Shown: piece by piece, positions 43,737-52,817 of the stretch
Layout of the letters: every line of letters starts with the position of its first letter
How positions within the stretch are numbered: the first letter of the stretch is position 1
DNA from: Domibacillus iocasae
GTDB lineage: Bacteria; Bacillota; Bacilli; Bacillales; Domibacillaceae
Direction of reading: 5' to 3'
Assembly (NCBI RefSeq): GCF_001750285.1
Contig: NZ_MAMP01000001.1
Location: 186,001 to 250,000 of the forward strand
DNA: 64,000 nt
Position numbers and translations under genes: made by a program
Notes under the pieces: model-generated
Told to the model about the DNA's origin: nothing
Database searches by the model: none
Seen by the model: the letters and a program-made list of their open reading frames with translations, nothing else

Positions 43737-44004
43737 CTTTTTAAGAAATCGTTTGCATGTTTTTTGTAAAGCCTTTCATCATTGTTGTATCAATATTTAT
43801 TTTTCTTGTATATACAAAATGATTTTCGAAGTTTCCACGCAAACGATTGCTTCTTTTTTCACAAACAAAAAACAGCAAGAAGCGCTGTTTTTTGACATTG
43901 CTGTACATTTTAAATGTCTGTTCATGAATTCTTTCTTTTTTCTTCGCAAATTACATACAGATGATGTCGAATAAAAGATGTCCACTTTAATCAAAAAGCG
44001 AATA
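43737..44004. other. Intergenic stretch with an unassigned hairpin
   Basis: Apart from the operon promoter to its left and the terminator at 44010, it holds only the terminator-like hairpin at 43867-43893. The short ORFs here are Lys/Phe-rich, have no ribosome binding site and do not look real. Confidence 0.4.
43867..43893. terminator. Orphan terminator-like hairpin
   Basis: AAAAAACAGC (43867-43876) and GCTGTTTTTT (43884-43893) form a perfect 10-bp stem with a 7-base loop, working in either direction. No gene ends nearby. Confidence 0.5.
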
Positions 44005-44009
44005 AAAAA

Positions 44010-44035
44010 GGGTGTCTCTGAAAAACGAGGCACCC
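44010..44035 (-). terminator. Terminator of the iolW-like gene
   Basis: GGGTGTCTC (44010-44018) pairs with GAGGCACCC (44027-44035, one G-U). CTTTTTTATT follows on the minus strand. Confidence 0.75.
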
Positions 44036-44043
44036 TTTTCTAC

Positions 44044-45072
44044 TTAAATCTGAATCGTTCGCTTCTCCCGGCTGCTTGCGCGTGCCGCCTCAATAATGCG
44101 AATCGTCTTCACTCCATCCTCCCCTGTAACCGGGCATGGCTTTCCGTGACGGATACATTCGTAAATATCTTGATAGTAATGTCGATAATCGCCTGGAAGC
44201 GTGACGACTTTTTCGCTTCCGCTGCTTGTGTACAGCGTGCCATACTGATGAAGCGGATCCATGCCCCAATCTGCCCCATCCGGCCGCTTGCCTTCTAACA
44301 ATTCATCTTCCTGCGGGTCTTCTCCTTTTTTCATAAACGTGCCAAGGGTGCCGTGCACTTTATATTTTGGCCCCTGTTCAAATGCCATCATGCAGCTGTG
44401 CAAAATAACCCTTTTTATTCCATACGTCAGGATAATATGAAAATAGTCATCGACAACCGCATTTGGCCGCTGTCTTTGAATATCTGCGGTTACACTGTCC
44501 GGCACACCAAACAATGATATTGCCTGGTCAATTAAATGAGCTCCCAGATCATAGAGAATGCCTGAGGCGGGCTTATTCTCTTCACGCCAACCAGTTGTGA
44601 CAACCGGTTCAAAGCGATCATAATGCGCTTCATATAAATAAATATCACCAAGTGTTCCCTCGTCCATCAATTTTTTAACAGTTAAAAAATTTCCATCGTA
44701 ACGGCGGTTTTGATAGACACTCAGCATCACATTATGCTCTTTCGCACATGATGTGAGCTCCTCTGCCTCCTTCATTGTTGCCACCATCGGCTTTTCGACA
44801 ACGACATGTTTTCCTGCCTCAAGCAATTTTTTAGCTATATCAAAATGCAGGCTGCTCGGTGTTGTTATTACGACAAGTTCCACATCCGAACGCACTGCTA
44901 TGTCTTCTATCCGTTGAACGACCTCGACTGCCGGCAATTTCTTTTTCACTTTATCCTTATTAGAGGATAAAACACTGATGAGGTTGTACTCGTCCATTTC
45001 TTCCAAAAAAGGCGCATGAAAGGTTGAACCGGAAAATCCGTATCCGCTTAACGCCGTGCCGATTGCCGTCAT
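44044..45072 (-). CDS. iolW: Gfo/Idh/MocA oxidoreductase, IolW (YvaA)-like scyllo-inositol dehydrogenase
   Basis: The 342-residue protein has the Rossmann motif SGYGFSGSTFHAPFL, catalytic motif VEKPMVAT and substrate-side motif LYDLGAHLIDQAISLFG. Much of the protein follows B. subtilis IolW/YvaA, for example VVITTPSSLHF, NRRYDGNFLTVKKL, RIIEAA and the closing SREKRTI. IolW reduces scyllo-inosose to scyllo-inositol with NADPH. The gene is monocistronic with its own terminator and AAAGGAG before the ATG. It is the best single hint that inositol stereoisomers are handled here. Orthology is from memory of the protein, so treat the symbol as provisional. Confidence 0.7.
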   Translation of the reverse strand: MTAIGTALSGYGFSGSTFHAPFLEEMDEYNLISVLSSNKDKVKKKLPAVEVVQRIEDIAVRSDVELVVITTPSSLHFDIAKKLLEAGKHVVVEKPMVATMKEAEELTSCAKEHNVMLSVYQNRRYDGNFLTVKKLMDEGTLGDIYLYEAHYDRFEPVVTTGWREENKPASGILYDLGAHLIDQAISLFGVPDSVTADIQRQRPNAVVDDYFHIILTYGIKRVILHSCMMAFEQGPKYKVHGTLGTFMKKGEDPQEDELLEGKRPDGADWGMDPLHQYGTLYTSSGSEKVVTLPGDYRHYYQDIYECIRHGKPCPVTGEDGVKTIRIIEAARASSREKRTIQI

Positions 45073-45238
45073 ATCTCCATCTCCTTTGGTTTATCTATTT
45101 CATTTCTAAAAACTTTTCCCACTCTTTTATTTATTTAAACGATTTACATTCAATGTGTTCGATATAGTGATATATATAGTATAATTGCGAGTAATGAAAA
45201 CAGAACTTTTCCACTTTTTTTGAAAGGATTGACATAAC

Positions 45239-46855
45239 ATGGCTCGAAATGATTACCGGGCAATGCTTTCTAAGCGCATGGAAAAGGAATTTTCCAGCTG
45301 GTTTGATCAGGAACATATCCATGAACGAGATTTGTACCGCTTTTTACATACAATAAAAGGTACTGCCGGCACAATTGGAATGGATGATATGTCTTCTTTT
45401 TGTTCGTCCCAGCTGGAAAACCTTTCAGAAACAAGCAGTGCTTTAATTCCGGTACGTTCGTTAAAAAACTTTATTTTGTTGATGAGAAACTTTTTTCGTG
45501 GAGAAGAAGAGGCTGCTATTTTAGAAGTAGAGCAGATCGAGGAAGTCCCTGTTTCAATTGAAGAAAACAGCTCTTTTATTTTAATGATTGATGATGATGT
45601 AGAGTTTGCTTCCTTTATGAAAGAAACGCTTGAAGAAAACGGGGTTCAAGTTGTCATTGCGTTAACCGGCAAGCGGGGCGTGGAGTTGTTTTATACCCTT
45701 CAGCCGCATATGGTGATCGTTGATGTGCAGCTGCCGGATATGAATGGATTTGATATTTTAACACAAATCGGTGATATTGCCCGGAGCCTGTATGTGCCTG
45801 TTACATTAATCAGCGTGGATGGAAGAATTGAAAATCAAATACGTGCGTTTGAAATGGGTGCCATGGATTTTATTCCAAAGCCGCTTGATATGACAGTTTT
45901 TGTCCCTTACATTTTAAACCGGCTGAAACACAAATTGGCGATTTGGCAATCAGCCTTGACAGATGAATTAACTGGTGCTGGAAATCGACGGCAATTCACG
46001 CAGACACTTTCACAAATTTCTGCTTTAGCGGAACGAAAGCGGTACACCTATACGCTTGTTATGCTCGATTTGGATTACTTTAAAAAAGTGAACGATCAAT
46101 ATGGGCATCCTGCCGGTGATAATGTTCTGCGGAGCTTCAGCTCGCTTGTTTTAAAAATGAAGCGGGAAACCGATTATTTCTTTCGGTATGGTGGAGAAGA
46201 ATTCGCTTTAATTCTGGTTGACACAACGCCGCAGGAGGCTGTGATTTTAATAGAGCGGATCCGTTCAAAAATGGCGGATATATCCTTTAACGTGCCTTCT
46301 TTTGATCCATTTCATGTGACGTTTTCCGCCGGCGCGTCTGAATATCGTATTGATGAAGCCACCGTTTTAAATGAAGCGGACCAGGCGCTTTATAAAGCAA
46401 AGCGGAATGGCCGGAACCAGACGATTATATACGAAATCGACAGCGGTGATGTAAAGCGCCATTTGAATATTATGATTGTAGATGACGACTTGCTCGTGCG
46501 AAAAATGTTGTGGAAACAATTTTCAGGCTGGAAACCGAATGAAATTGATGTAGCAGTCCATGAGTATCCGGATGGCATCTCCTTTTTAGAATCTAATTGG
46601 TACAAGCCAGATGAAAATTATATGATTCTTCTCGATGGGATTATGCCAAAAATGGACGGACTCGAAGTACTGACGAATGTTCGCAAGCGATTCCCTGATG
46701 ACAACATTGTCATATCGATGCTGACGGCGCGGACAAACGAAGCGGATATTGTATTAGCGTTAAAAAGTGGCGCAGATGATTATATAGTGAAACCATTCCA
46801 TCCTCAGGAAGTCGTCGCGCGGGTTCAGCGCCTCACAAAGAGGATGTTTAAATGA
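45239..46855 (+). CDS. Multidomain regulator: Hpt - REC - GGDEF - REC (diguanylate cyclase)
   Basis: The 538-residue protein has an Hpt-like helical domain with His37 (FLHTIKGTAGTIGM), receiver 1 with DDD (118-120) and Asp162, and a GGDEF domain with intact GGEEF (318-322) and the inhibitory-site RxxD (Arg309-Asp312) five residues before it. Receiver 2 follows with Asp466. It should make cyclic di-GMP under phosphorelay control with product feedback. A TATAAT box lies at 45180-45185, with a poor -35. The stop overlaps the next gene by 4 bp. It heads a four-gene operon with a glycosyltransferase, which suggests control of polysaccharide synthesis. Confidence 0.9.
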   Translation: MARNDYRAMLSKRMEKEFSSWFDQEHIHERDLYRFLHTIKGTAGTIGMDDMSSFCSSQLENLSETSSALIPVRSLKNFILLMRNFFRGEEEAAILEVEQIEEVPVSIEENSSFILMIDDDVEFASFMKETLEENGVQVVIALTGKRGVELFYTLQPHMVIVDVQLPDMNGFDILTQIGDIARSLYVPVTLISVDGRIENQIRAFEMGAMDFIPKPLDMTVFVPYILNRLKHKLAIWQSALTDELTGAGNRRQFTQTLSQISALAERKRYTYTLVMLDLDYFKKVNDQYGHPAGDNVLRSFSSLVLKMKRETDYFFRYGGEEFALILVDTTPQEAVILIERIRSKMADISFNVPSFDPFHVTFSAGASEYRIDEATVLNEADQALYKAKRNGRNQTIIYEIDSGDVKRHLNIMIVDDDLLVRKMLWKQFSGWKPNEIDVAVHEYPDGISFLESNWYKPDENYMILLDGIMPKMDGLEVLTNVRKRFPDDNIVISMLTARTNEADIVLALKSGADDYIVKPFHPQEVVARVQRLTKRMFK

Positions 46856-47898
46856 CCATTTATTTTTTTCTTCTGATGATCGCTTTTCTTTTTCTTTTCC
46901 AAATCGCGCTTCTTTTCTATTTAGTCATTCACAAAAAAAAGCGGCAGCGCTATGAAGAGGAAATAGAAAGCCAGTATAATCATTTAACCGAATCTTTCAG
47001 TTCTTATATTATTGAACCTTCCGATGTGCGCTTCCTATATGCCATCCGGACGATCCAGCATCAGGAAGTCGTATTGGAACGATTATTAAACGGCTATGTG
47101 GCGTTTACGAAAGAAGCGAATATTTCACCTTTAGTTAAACAATTGTCTGAAGAATTTTTAACGGAACCCTACAGCCGAATACTTGGCCAGCGCAATTGGG
47201 CGAAGCGAATAAACATACTGCATTATATTGAAGACTTTCATATGACTTCCCTGTCTCCTGTTTTATTTGAGCGGCTTACTGCTGCCAATACACTAGACGT
47301 TGAAACACAGCAGCTCATTCGGACGCTTGCTTCACTAGACGAAACAAAGGTCATCAAAGAGTTAGGACGGTTTCCAAACGTGTCGATCCGACTATATGTT
47401 GACGTCTTTAACCGCCTGCATAAAGAAAGTACGCCGAAGGAAATCCAATCTGCTCTTGACGGCCCAGATGTAACATTGAAATATGCGGCACTTGTCTTTA
47501 TCGGGCAGTCCGGTGCTATATCTTTTCTCCCTGCTGTTGAAAAAGAGCTGGAAAGTTCTCACGCTGAGACGAGGATTCAAGCCCTCAAAACTCTTTTCCG
47601 GCTGGAGTATATGTCAGATCCTGATTTGCTTGTACCCTTTTTTGAATCATCGATTTGGACGGAGCGCATGTTTGCTGCACGTATAGCTGGCATTTTGCAG
47701 TTTTCCCGCTATAAAAAAATATTGAGCACGCTGCTGGGAGATTCTGTTTGGTGGGTCCGTTATTCGGCTGCTGAGGCATTTACCCATTTTTCAGATGGGG
47801 ATGTCATTCTTGCTCATTTGTCCGAAAACCACCCTGATCGTTACGGACGGGATATGGCTGCACAGTGGCGGATCTATCGACCTGGAGGGGACAATTAA
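46852..47898 (+). CDS. HEAT-repeat membrane protein
   Basis: The 348-residue protein has one N-terminal membrane helix (about 3-25), a basic stop-transfer segment HKKKRQRYEEE, and a cytoplasmic helical-repeat region. HEAT-like units are clearest from about residue 200 on: VTLKYAALVFIGQSG, ETRIQALKTLFRLE, WTERMFAARIAGIL and VWWVRYSAAEAF. HEAT arrays bind partner proteins, so it may be a scaffold for the glycosyltransferase encoded next. It overlaps the GGDEF gene by 4 bp and the glycosyltransferase start by 1 bp. Confidence 0.78.
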   Translation: MTIYFFLLMIAFLFLFQIALLFYLVIHKKKRQRYEEEIESQYNHLTESFSSYIIEPSDVRFLYAIRTIQHQEVVLERLLNGYVAFTKEANISPLVKQLSEEFLTEPYSRILGQRNWAKRINILHYIEDFHMTSLSPVLFERLTAANTLDVETQQLIRTLASLDETKVIKELGRFPNVSIRLYVDVFNRLHKESTPKEIQSALDGPDVTLKYAALVFIGQSGAISFLPAVEKELESSHAETRIQALKTLFRLEYMSDPDLLVPFFESSIWTERMFAARIAGILQFSRYKKILSTLLGDSVWWVRYSAAEAFTHFSDGDVILAHLSENHPDRYGRDMAAQWRIYRPGGDN

Positions 47899-49295
47899 TG
47901 AACTCATTTTTTCTTGTTCTTTCTTATGTAATTATTGCTTATATGCTGTTTTCCAGCTTAAGTTATATGGCTCTTTTTTTACTCGCCTTTCGGAAAGTGT
48001 ATCGGGAAAGTGAATTAGATCCCCGTGAAGCAACAGAGGACATAGCGGGAAACGACCGGACATTTCCCGTCTCTGTTCTCGTTCCTTCTTATAACGAAGA
48101 AGTGGGGGTTGTCAGTACAGTGCGGTCCCTGCTCGCCCTTGAATACCCTGAAATAGAGATTATTGTCATTGATGATGGCTCCAAGGATCAAACTTCAGCT
48201 CGGATGATTGAGGAATTCCAAATGACAGAGACTCCCTATGCTGTCCGGACTTATTTGCAAACTGCTGAAATTAAAGCCATTTACCAATCGTCTATCTTCC
48301 CTTATATCCGCCTTATCAAAAAGGTCAATGGCGGAAAAGCAGATGCACTGAATGCAGGCATTAATCTATCATCGTACCCTTACTTTTGTGCCATTGACGG
48401 CGATTCAATCCTTGAAAATGATGCGCTTTTAAAAACAATGAAGCCCATCATTGAATCAGATGGCCAGATTATTGTGACAGGTGGCTCTGTGCGGATTGCA
48501 AACGGATCGACCATTTCAAGAAGTAAAGTAGAAACAATTAATCTTCCAAATCATCCGGTTGTTCTTATGCAGATTATTGAGTATTTCCGCGCCTTTTTGA
48601 TTGGCCGGCTGGCACTAAGCCGGCTGAATATTTTGCTGATTGTTTCCGGTGCTTTCGGTGTTTTTCATAAAGAGCGGGTCATCCGCGCCGGCGGCTACAA
48701 TAAAAAAACAGTTGGTGAAGACATGGAACTTGTTGTCCGTCTGCATAGATTGCTGAAAGAAGAAAAATCAAATCAGCGAATTGAATACATACCGGACCCT
48801 GTTTGCTGGACCGAAGCACCCGAATCCCTTGAGGTGTTGCGCTCTCAGCGAATCCGCTGGCAGCGCGGCCTGTCTGAAACGCTCTGGACGCATAAAAAAA
48901 TGATGCTCAATCCTTCCTATGGATCGATCGGGTTGGTGTCGATGCCTTATTTTTTATTCGTTGAATTGCTTGGAGCCATTTTTGAGTTTTGCGGTTATTT
49001 TATTATTTTCGGCGGCTTCTTTTTTTCACTGATTGATCCGAAAATTGCCGGCATCCTGTTTTTAGTCACTATTTTTTACGGGTCACTTATTTCTGCGCTT
49101 GCCGTTCTTTTGGAAGAATTGACCCTTCATAAATACCCAAAAGTTTCTCATTTGGTTCGGTTATATGGCTGGGCGCTAACGGAGACGTTTTGGTATCGGC
49201 CACTTATGGTCATTTGGCGAATCCAAGGTATTTTTGCCGCATTTCGCAAAAAGCAGCATTGGGGCGATATGAAACGAAAAGGTATCTCAACATAA
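47898..49295 (+). CDS. Processive family 2 glycosyltransferase (membrane)
   Basis: I chose the ATG at 47898 because GGAGGGG precedes it, giving 465 residues. It has an N-terminal membrane helix (about 5-30), a GT2 domain with SYNEE, DDGSKD, the DxD-type AIDGDS and acceptor-side GEDMEL, the processivity motif QRIRWQRG, and three C-terminal membrane helices (about 355-430). The layout matches PgaC/IcaA, cellulose or hyaluronan-type synthases. No PilZ domain is present, so cyclic di-GMP control would have to go through a partner. It probably makes and exports an extracellular polysaccharide. The sugar is unknown. Confidence 0.87.
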   Translation: MNSFFLVLSYVIIAYMLFSSLSYMALFLLAFRKVYRESELDPREATEDIAGNDRTFPVSVLVPSYNEEVGVVSTVRSLLALEYPEIEIIVIDDGSKDQTSARMIEEFQMTETPYAVRTYLQTAEIKAIYQSSIFPYIRLIKKVNGGKADALNAGINLSSYPYFCAIDGDSILENDALLKTMKPIIESDGQIIVTGGSVRIANGSTISRSKVETINLPNHPVVLMQIIEYFRAFLIGRLALSRLNILLIVSGAFGVFHKERVIRAGGYNKKTVGEDMELVVRLHRLLKEEKSNQRIEYIPDPVCWTEAPESLEVLRSQRIRWQRGLSETLWTHKKMMLNPSYGSIGLVSMPYFLFVELLGAIFEFCGYFIIFGGFFFSLIDPKIAGILFLVTIFYGSLISALAVLLEELTLHKYPKVSHLVRLYGWALTETFWYRPLMVIWRIQGIFAAFRKKQHWGDMKRKGIST

Positions 49296-49316
49296 ACCAC
49301 ATGGAGGTGGGCTGAA

Positions 49317-49670
49317 TTGAAAAAGATTTTAGTAGCCGATGATGAAGAAATTTTGCGCATGTTAATTGTAGATACGCTCGAAGACGATTACGATATTACA
49401 GAAGCTGAAGATGGACAAGAAGCGTTGAACACTATTCGGGCACAGACACATGACTTAATAATCCTCGATTATATGATGCCCTATTTAACAGGAATGGAAG
49501 TGTTGGAAGAGATTCGGAAGGAAGGTATCCTAACACCTGTTTTAATGCTGACGGCTAAAGCCCAGGAAGCGGATCGAGAGCTGGCAATGGCGCAAGGTGC
49601 AGATTACTTTATGGCAAAGCCGTTTAGTCCGATTGAATTAATGTCACTTATTGAAAGCATACTTGATTAA
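49317..49670 (+). CDS. Single-domain response regulator
   Basis: This 117-residue receiver starts at TTG 49317, after GGAGGTGG. It has the acidic pocket DDE (8-10), Asp51 (IILDYMMP), the Thr of MLTAKAQ and the Lys of FMAKPFSP. It has no output domain. It is the last gene of the GGDEF/GT2 operon. A relay role like Spo0F or CheY is likely: it could carry phosphate between the hybrid kinase at 52804 and the Hpt/REC regulator at 45239, or bind the synthase complex. Confidence 0.87.
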   Translation: MKKILVADDEEILRMLIVDTLEDDYDITEAEDGQEALNTIRAQTHDLIILDYMMPYLTGMEVLEEIRKEGILTPVLMLTAKAQEADRELAMAQGADYFMAKPFSPIELMSLIESILD

Positions 49671-49673
49671 AAA

Positions 49674-49702
49674 ACGGACAGCTCCTCAAAAGAGCTGTCC
49701 GT
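49674..49702. terminator. Bidirectional terminator between convergent operons
   Basis: ACGGACAGCTC (49674-49684) and GAGCTGTCCGT (49692-49702) form a perfect 11-bp stem, with CTTTAT on + and TTTTTT on -. Confidence 0.85.
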
Positions 49703-49709
49703 CTTTATA

Positions 49710-52700
49710 TTACTGGTCTTCTTTTTCAAAACGATTTTGAAGCAAATAATAGGATTGTTTCAGCCTTTCCTCTGAAAGGTTACCTTCATTCCAAGATTCC
49801 CATTCGTACATATTCATCTTCGGAATGGCATCTGTTGATTCTTCAGCAAAAGATACAGCGATGCCAATGCCTTCAATTGTTTCTTCCGCTGCTATTCCTT
49901 CTTTAAAGATATCTCCCATTGCTTTATGACTACTCGGATCTTTCATATTCAACAACAGCCATGGAATGCGGAGTTCAACGTCTCCTGATTCTTTATTCAC
50001 ATAATAATCCGCAAGAGAATCATAATCGGCTGATTCCGGATTGCTGTTGCCAAACCGCATAACCCCTGTTTCATAATAATCAAACGGAAGCACTTTGCCT
50101 GTATCAGGCCGAACAATTTCTTTGTTTAATGCCAATCGAATCGGATTTAACACCCCGCTGTTATTCACCGGCTTTTGCGGCGTTGGCTTTAGCATTGGCA
50201 CATCAAATCCGTATTGATACAAAAAGGTGTCGTAATAGGCATCTATCCGGAGATTCCCTTTTTTCTCGTTATCAAATGATAATTCAAACTCCGGATTATT
50301 TAATTCAAACGATACGCCTCCAAACTTCTCGCTTCCTATTGTCGGATGAACATCAAAATAAATCGTCGGCATCTTCCCATCTACTGTTTTCGACCGGATG
50401 TAAAGGTAGCGTTCATCGTGTGTAACATAAAGGTGATCTTCCTTCCCCTGGAATGGTTTAATCCCTTTCCAGTCCTTCATATTCTCATCTGTTTTCACAA
50501 GCAGCCGGTCAAAGCTGAGAAGTCCAAACTGCTGCTCGTTTGTCTGGGCATTTGACCAATATGGACGGCGCTCCGGGTCATCCAGATCCATTGTATTCCA
50601 TGTTCGTTTAAACCATTCATCCTGCCACGTAAACACAAGGCCACCCATCATCTTTTCCGCTAAAATATCATCGTATAGATGAATAAGGCCTTCACCTTGT
50701 TGCTTTTCGCTCATAAAGCCTTGATTTAAGCCAAACGCGTTTCGATGGGTCATGCCGCGGGAAGCGGGAATGCCAAATTCCGCAATCAGCACCGGCATGT
50801 CATGCGCCGCACGCAGGTCATGCAAATAGCCAGCGTAGCTGTTGTTTTCACCTCGTGAATCTTTGTATGTTAAATATTTGTCGTCCAAATTTAAAAAGTC
50901 AGGGTAATATGGATACACATGGTAAGAAGCGAACATCTGCGTATCCTTTTTAGGCCTGATCGTGTTCGGATTAACCGATACTAAATCTTCCTGCTTCTGC
51001 GGCTCAGCCGGATGGTCAAGCAAATCCGTCGTCACCCAGTTCGTAAAGCTCATCGGCCTTGTCCAATTGTACGTGTCGGCCTCATATTTCATCATTGTAT
51101 CCATTTGCTCGGCCAGCCAAATTTCCATCGGTTCAGCTTGTTCTGTCCGGACAAACGCCCCTTCGTATTGGGCAAGGCCTGCATGTTTCGTTTTCATATT
51201 ATCAACCATATACGGGTACCATTCGATTCCAAGCACCCAGCCGATTACATAAGGCGATATATCCGCCCGGTAGACACCTGACGCATGGCCTGTGCGCTGT
51301 TCAATATCCGCATTGCCATGAATCACATCGGCAACTCGTTTCATTTCAGACTGAAACTCATTCGTAATTTCTGGCGTGAATGCATCAAGGGTCTCTTCTA
51401 ACGGCCCTTCATCAACCCAGACACCATGCAGCACATAAATCGGCTTATCGTGTTCCTCATTATATCTCTTTAATGCGTTATAAAAACCGGGTGGATGAAT
51501 CGTATAAACCCGAATCATATTGGCATTCATTTCACCGATTTGAGTCAGCCAGTCATAGTACTCCGATTCTGAAATGGCGGCTTCTCCCGGGAAAGCGCCC
51601 GGCTTGCCCATACCGATGTTTACGCCTTTGGCCGTTATCGTTTTCCATTTGCCGTCTTCAAGCACATCAAACCGATCGCCATTTAAGCGAGCTGTGTAAA
51701 AAAGGCCGTTTTTCTCTTCCACCGGAACTGCCGCCGCTTCTTTTTCTGCTTTTTTCTCCATGGACAATACGCCTTTCATAAGCGGCACATACGTTTTCCA
51801 GAAAAATGCCTGCTCTGGATAAAGAGTGGATGGTGTAATCAGCGCACGCATAGAGGCAAAACCGGCATATTTGTAAACAGAAGAGACCTCAGCTGTATCC
51901 GCAAAGTCCCCTGCGAAATAAAACAGATCAGACTGTTCATAAGCATGGTGAATAACAGCCGGGAACGACAGAGGAATCCCTTCTCTTTCCACTGCCGCTT
52001 TTCCCTTTTGGGATAAATCCCATTGGTAGTTTGCTAGAATATCGTTTGTGTTTTCCGGTACGGTTATATCAAACCAATACGTGTATGGGGCTGCTTTATT
52101 AAGACCCGTTATGCGTTTTCCTTCAGGTGTAAAATCCATCGTCAGCTTTGTACTGTTCAAATCACCTGATTCATCTGAGAGCACAATTACTTTTTCTTGT
52201 TCTTCGTTCACAAGCACAAAACCAGAACCTTTAAATGTCCACTTTTCACCATCCGCTTCATAAAGCGAGATAATACCTTCTGTCAACTCGTTATTATCTT
52301 TGCTTAAATCTTGAAAGGCGCGTCCGGTCCATCCAGTCGGCTTTGTGTGAAGAAAAGAGGCCATATCGTTTTTTACATCTTGCTTTGTTGGAGACGCAAA
52401 CGTATTAAACTCCATAATCAAGGTTGTTGGATGATCGGCTGTTTGCTGTTTGATCGCTTCCCACTCACTCATTTCCAAACCGCCGTATACTAAATTATTT
52501 TCTTCATCGTATACTCCATACGTATCGACCGCATAAATGACGTCAGCATCTTTAAGACTTTCGGGCAACGCCTTTTCTTTCGTTTTCTTTTCAGGAAAGT
52601 AGCCGTAATAGTCATCCTCCCCGCCAAAGGTGCTAAAATGCAAATGCTTCAGCACCCAAGAGAGAGCACGGTGCTCTCTTTTATCGTCCGTTGGCACGGT

Positions 52701-52817
52701 TTTATCCAAAATCACCACCTTTTCTTCTTTTGTTTCGCTCAACTCCCATATAAGCCGGGGCAGCAAAAGCAAAAAAAGAATCCCTGGCAGCACAATCCAC
52801 TTTTTATTTACTTTCAT
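49710..52817 (-). CDS. Membrane-anchored clan-A glycoside hydrolase with C-terminal carbohydrate-binding-like domain
   Basis: The 1035-residue protein has an N-terminal signal-anchor helix (about 6-24), an N-terminal alpha/beta region of unknown type (about 30-375), and a TIM barrel (about 395-760). The probable acid/base is Glu532 (GWVLGIEWYP) and the probable nucleophile Glu680 (LIAEFGIPAS), in the clan GH-A spacing. A C-terminal beta-rich domain (about 785-1035) includes HLYVTHDERYLYIRSKT, similar in look to CBM9/DOMON domains. It would act outside the cell on a polysaccharide, perhaps trimming or releasing the polymer of the GT2 operon. It overlaps the hybrid kinase gene by 14 bp. I cannot name a GH family. 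Confidence 0.75.
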   Translation of the reverse strand: MKVNKKWIVLPGILFLLLLPRLIWELSETKEEKVVILDKTVPTDDKREHRALSWVLKHLHFSTFGGEDDYYGYFPEKKTKEKALPESLKDADVIYAVDTYGVYDEENNLVYGGLEMSEWEAIKQQTADHPTTLIMEFNTFASPTKQDVKNDMASFLHTKPTGWTGRAFQDLSKDNNELTEGIISLYEADGEKWTFKGSGFVLVNEEQEKVIVLSDESGDLNSTKLTMDFTPEGKRITGLNKAAPYTYWFDITVPENTNDILANYQWDLSQKGKAAVEREGIPLSFPAVIHHAYEQSDLFYFAGDFADTAEVSSVYKYAGFASMRALITPSTLYPEQAFFWKTYVPLMKGVLSMEKKAEKEAAAVPVEEKNGLFYTARLNGDRFDVLEDGKWKTITAKGVNIGMGKPGAFPGEAAISESEYYDWLTQIGEMNANMIRVYTIHPPGFYNALKRYNEEHDKPIYVLHGVWVDEGPLEETLDAFTPEITNEFQSEMKRVADVIHGNADIEQRTGHASGVYRADISPYVIGWVLGIEWYPYMVDNMKTKHAGLAQYEGAFVRTEQAEPMEIWLAEQMDTMMKYEADTYNWTRPMSFTNWVTTDLLDHPAEPQKQEDLVSVNPNTIRPKKDTQMFASYHVYPYYPDFLNLDDKYLTYKDSRGENNSYAGYLHDLRAAHDMPVLIAEFGIPASRGMTHRNAFGLNQGFMSEKQQGEGLIHLYDDILAEKMMGGLVFTWQDEWFKRTWNTMDLDDPERRPYWSNAQTNEQQFGLLSFDRLLVKTDENMKDWKGIKPFQGKEDHLYVTHDERYLYIRSKTVDGKMPTIYFDVHPTIGSEKFGGVSFELNNPEFELSFDNEKKGNLRIDAYYDTFLYQYGFDVPMLKPTPQKPVNNSGVLNPIRLALNKEIVRPDTGKVLPFDYYETGVMRFGNSNPESADYDSLADYYVNKESGDVELRIPWLLLNMKDPSSHKAMGDIFKEGIAAEETIEGIGIAVSFAEESTDAIPKMNMYEWESWNEGNLSEERLKQSYYLLQNRFEKEDQ

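Noticed and set aside
43797-44033. 78-codon minus frame between the CUT1 operon and the iolW-like gene
   Set aside because: It runs through two hairpins, has no ribosome binding site and an unlikely composition.
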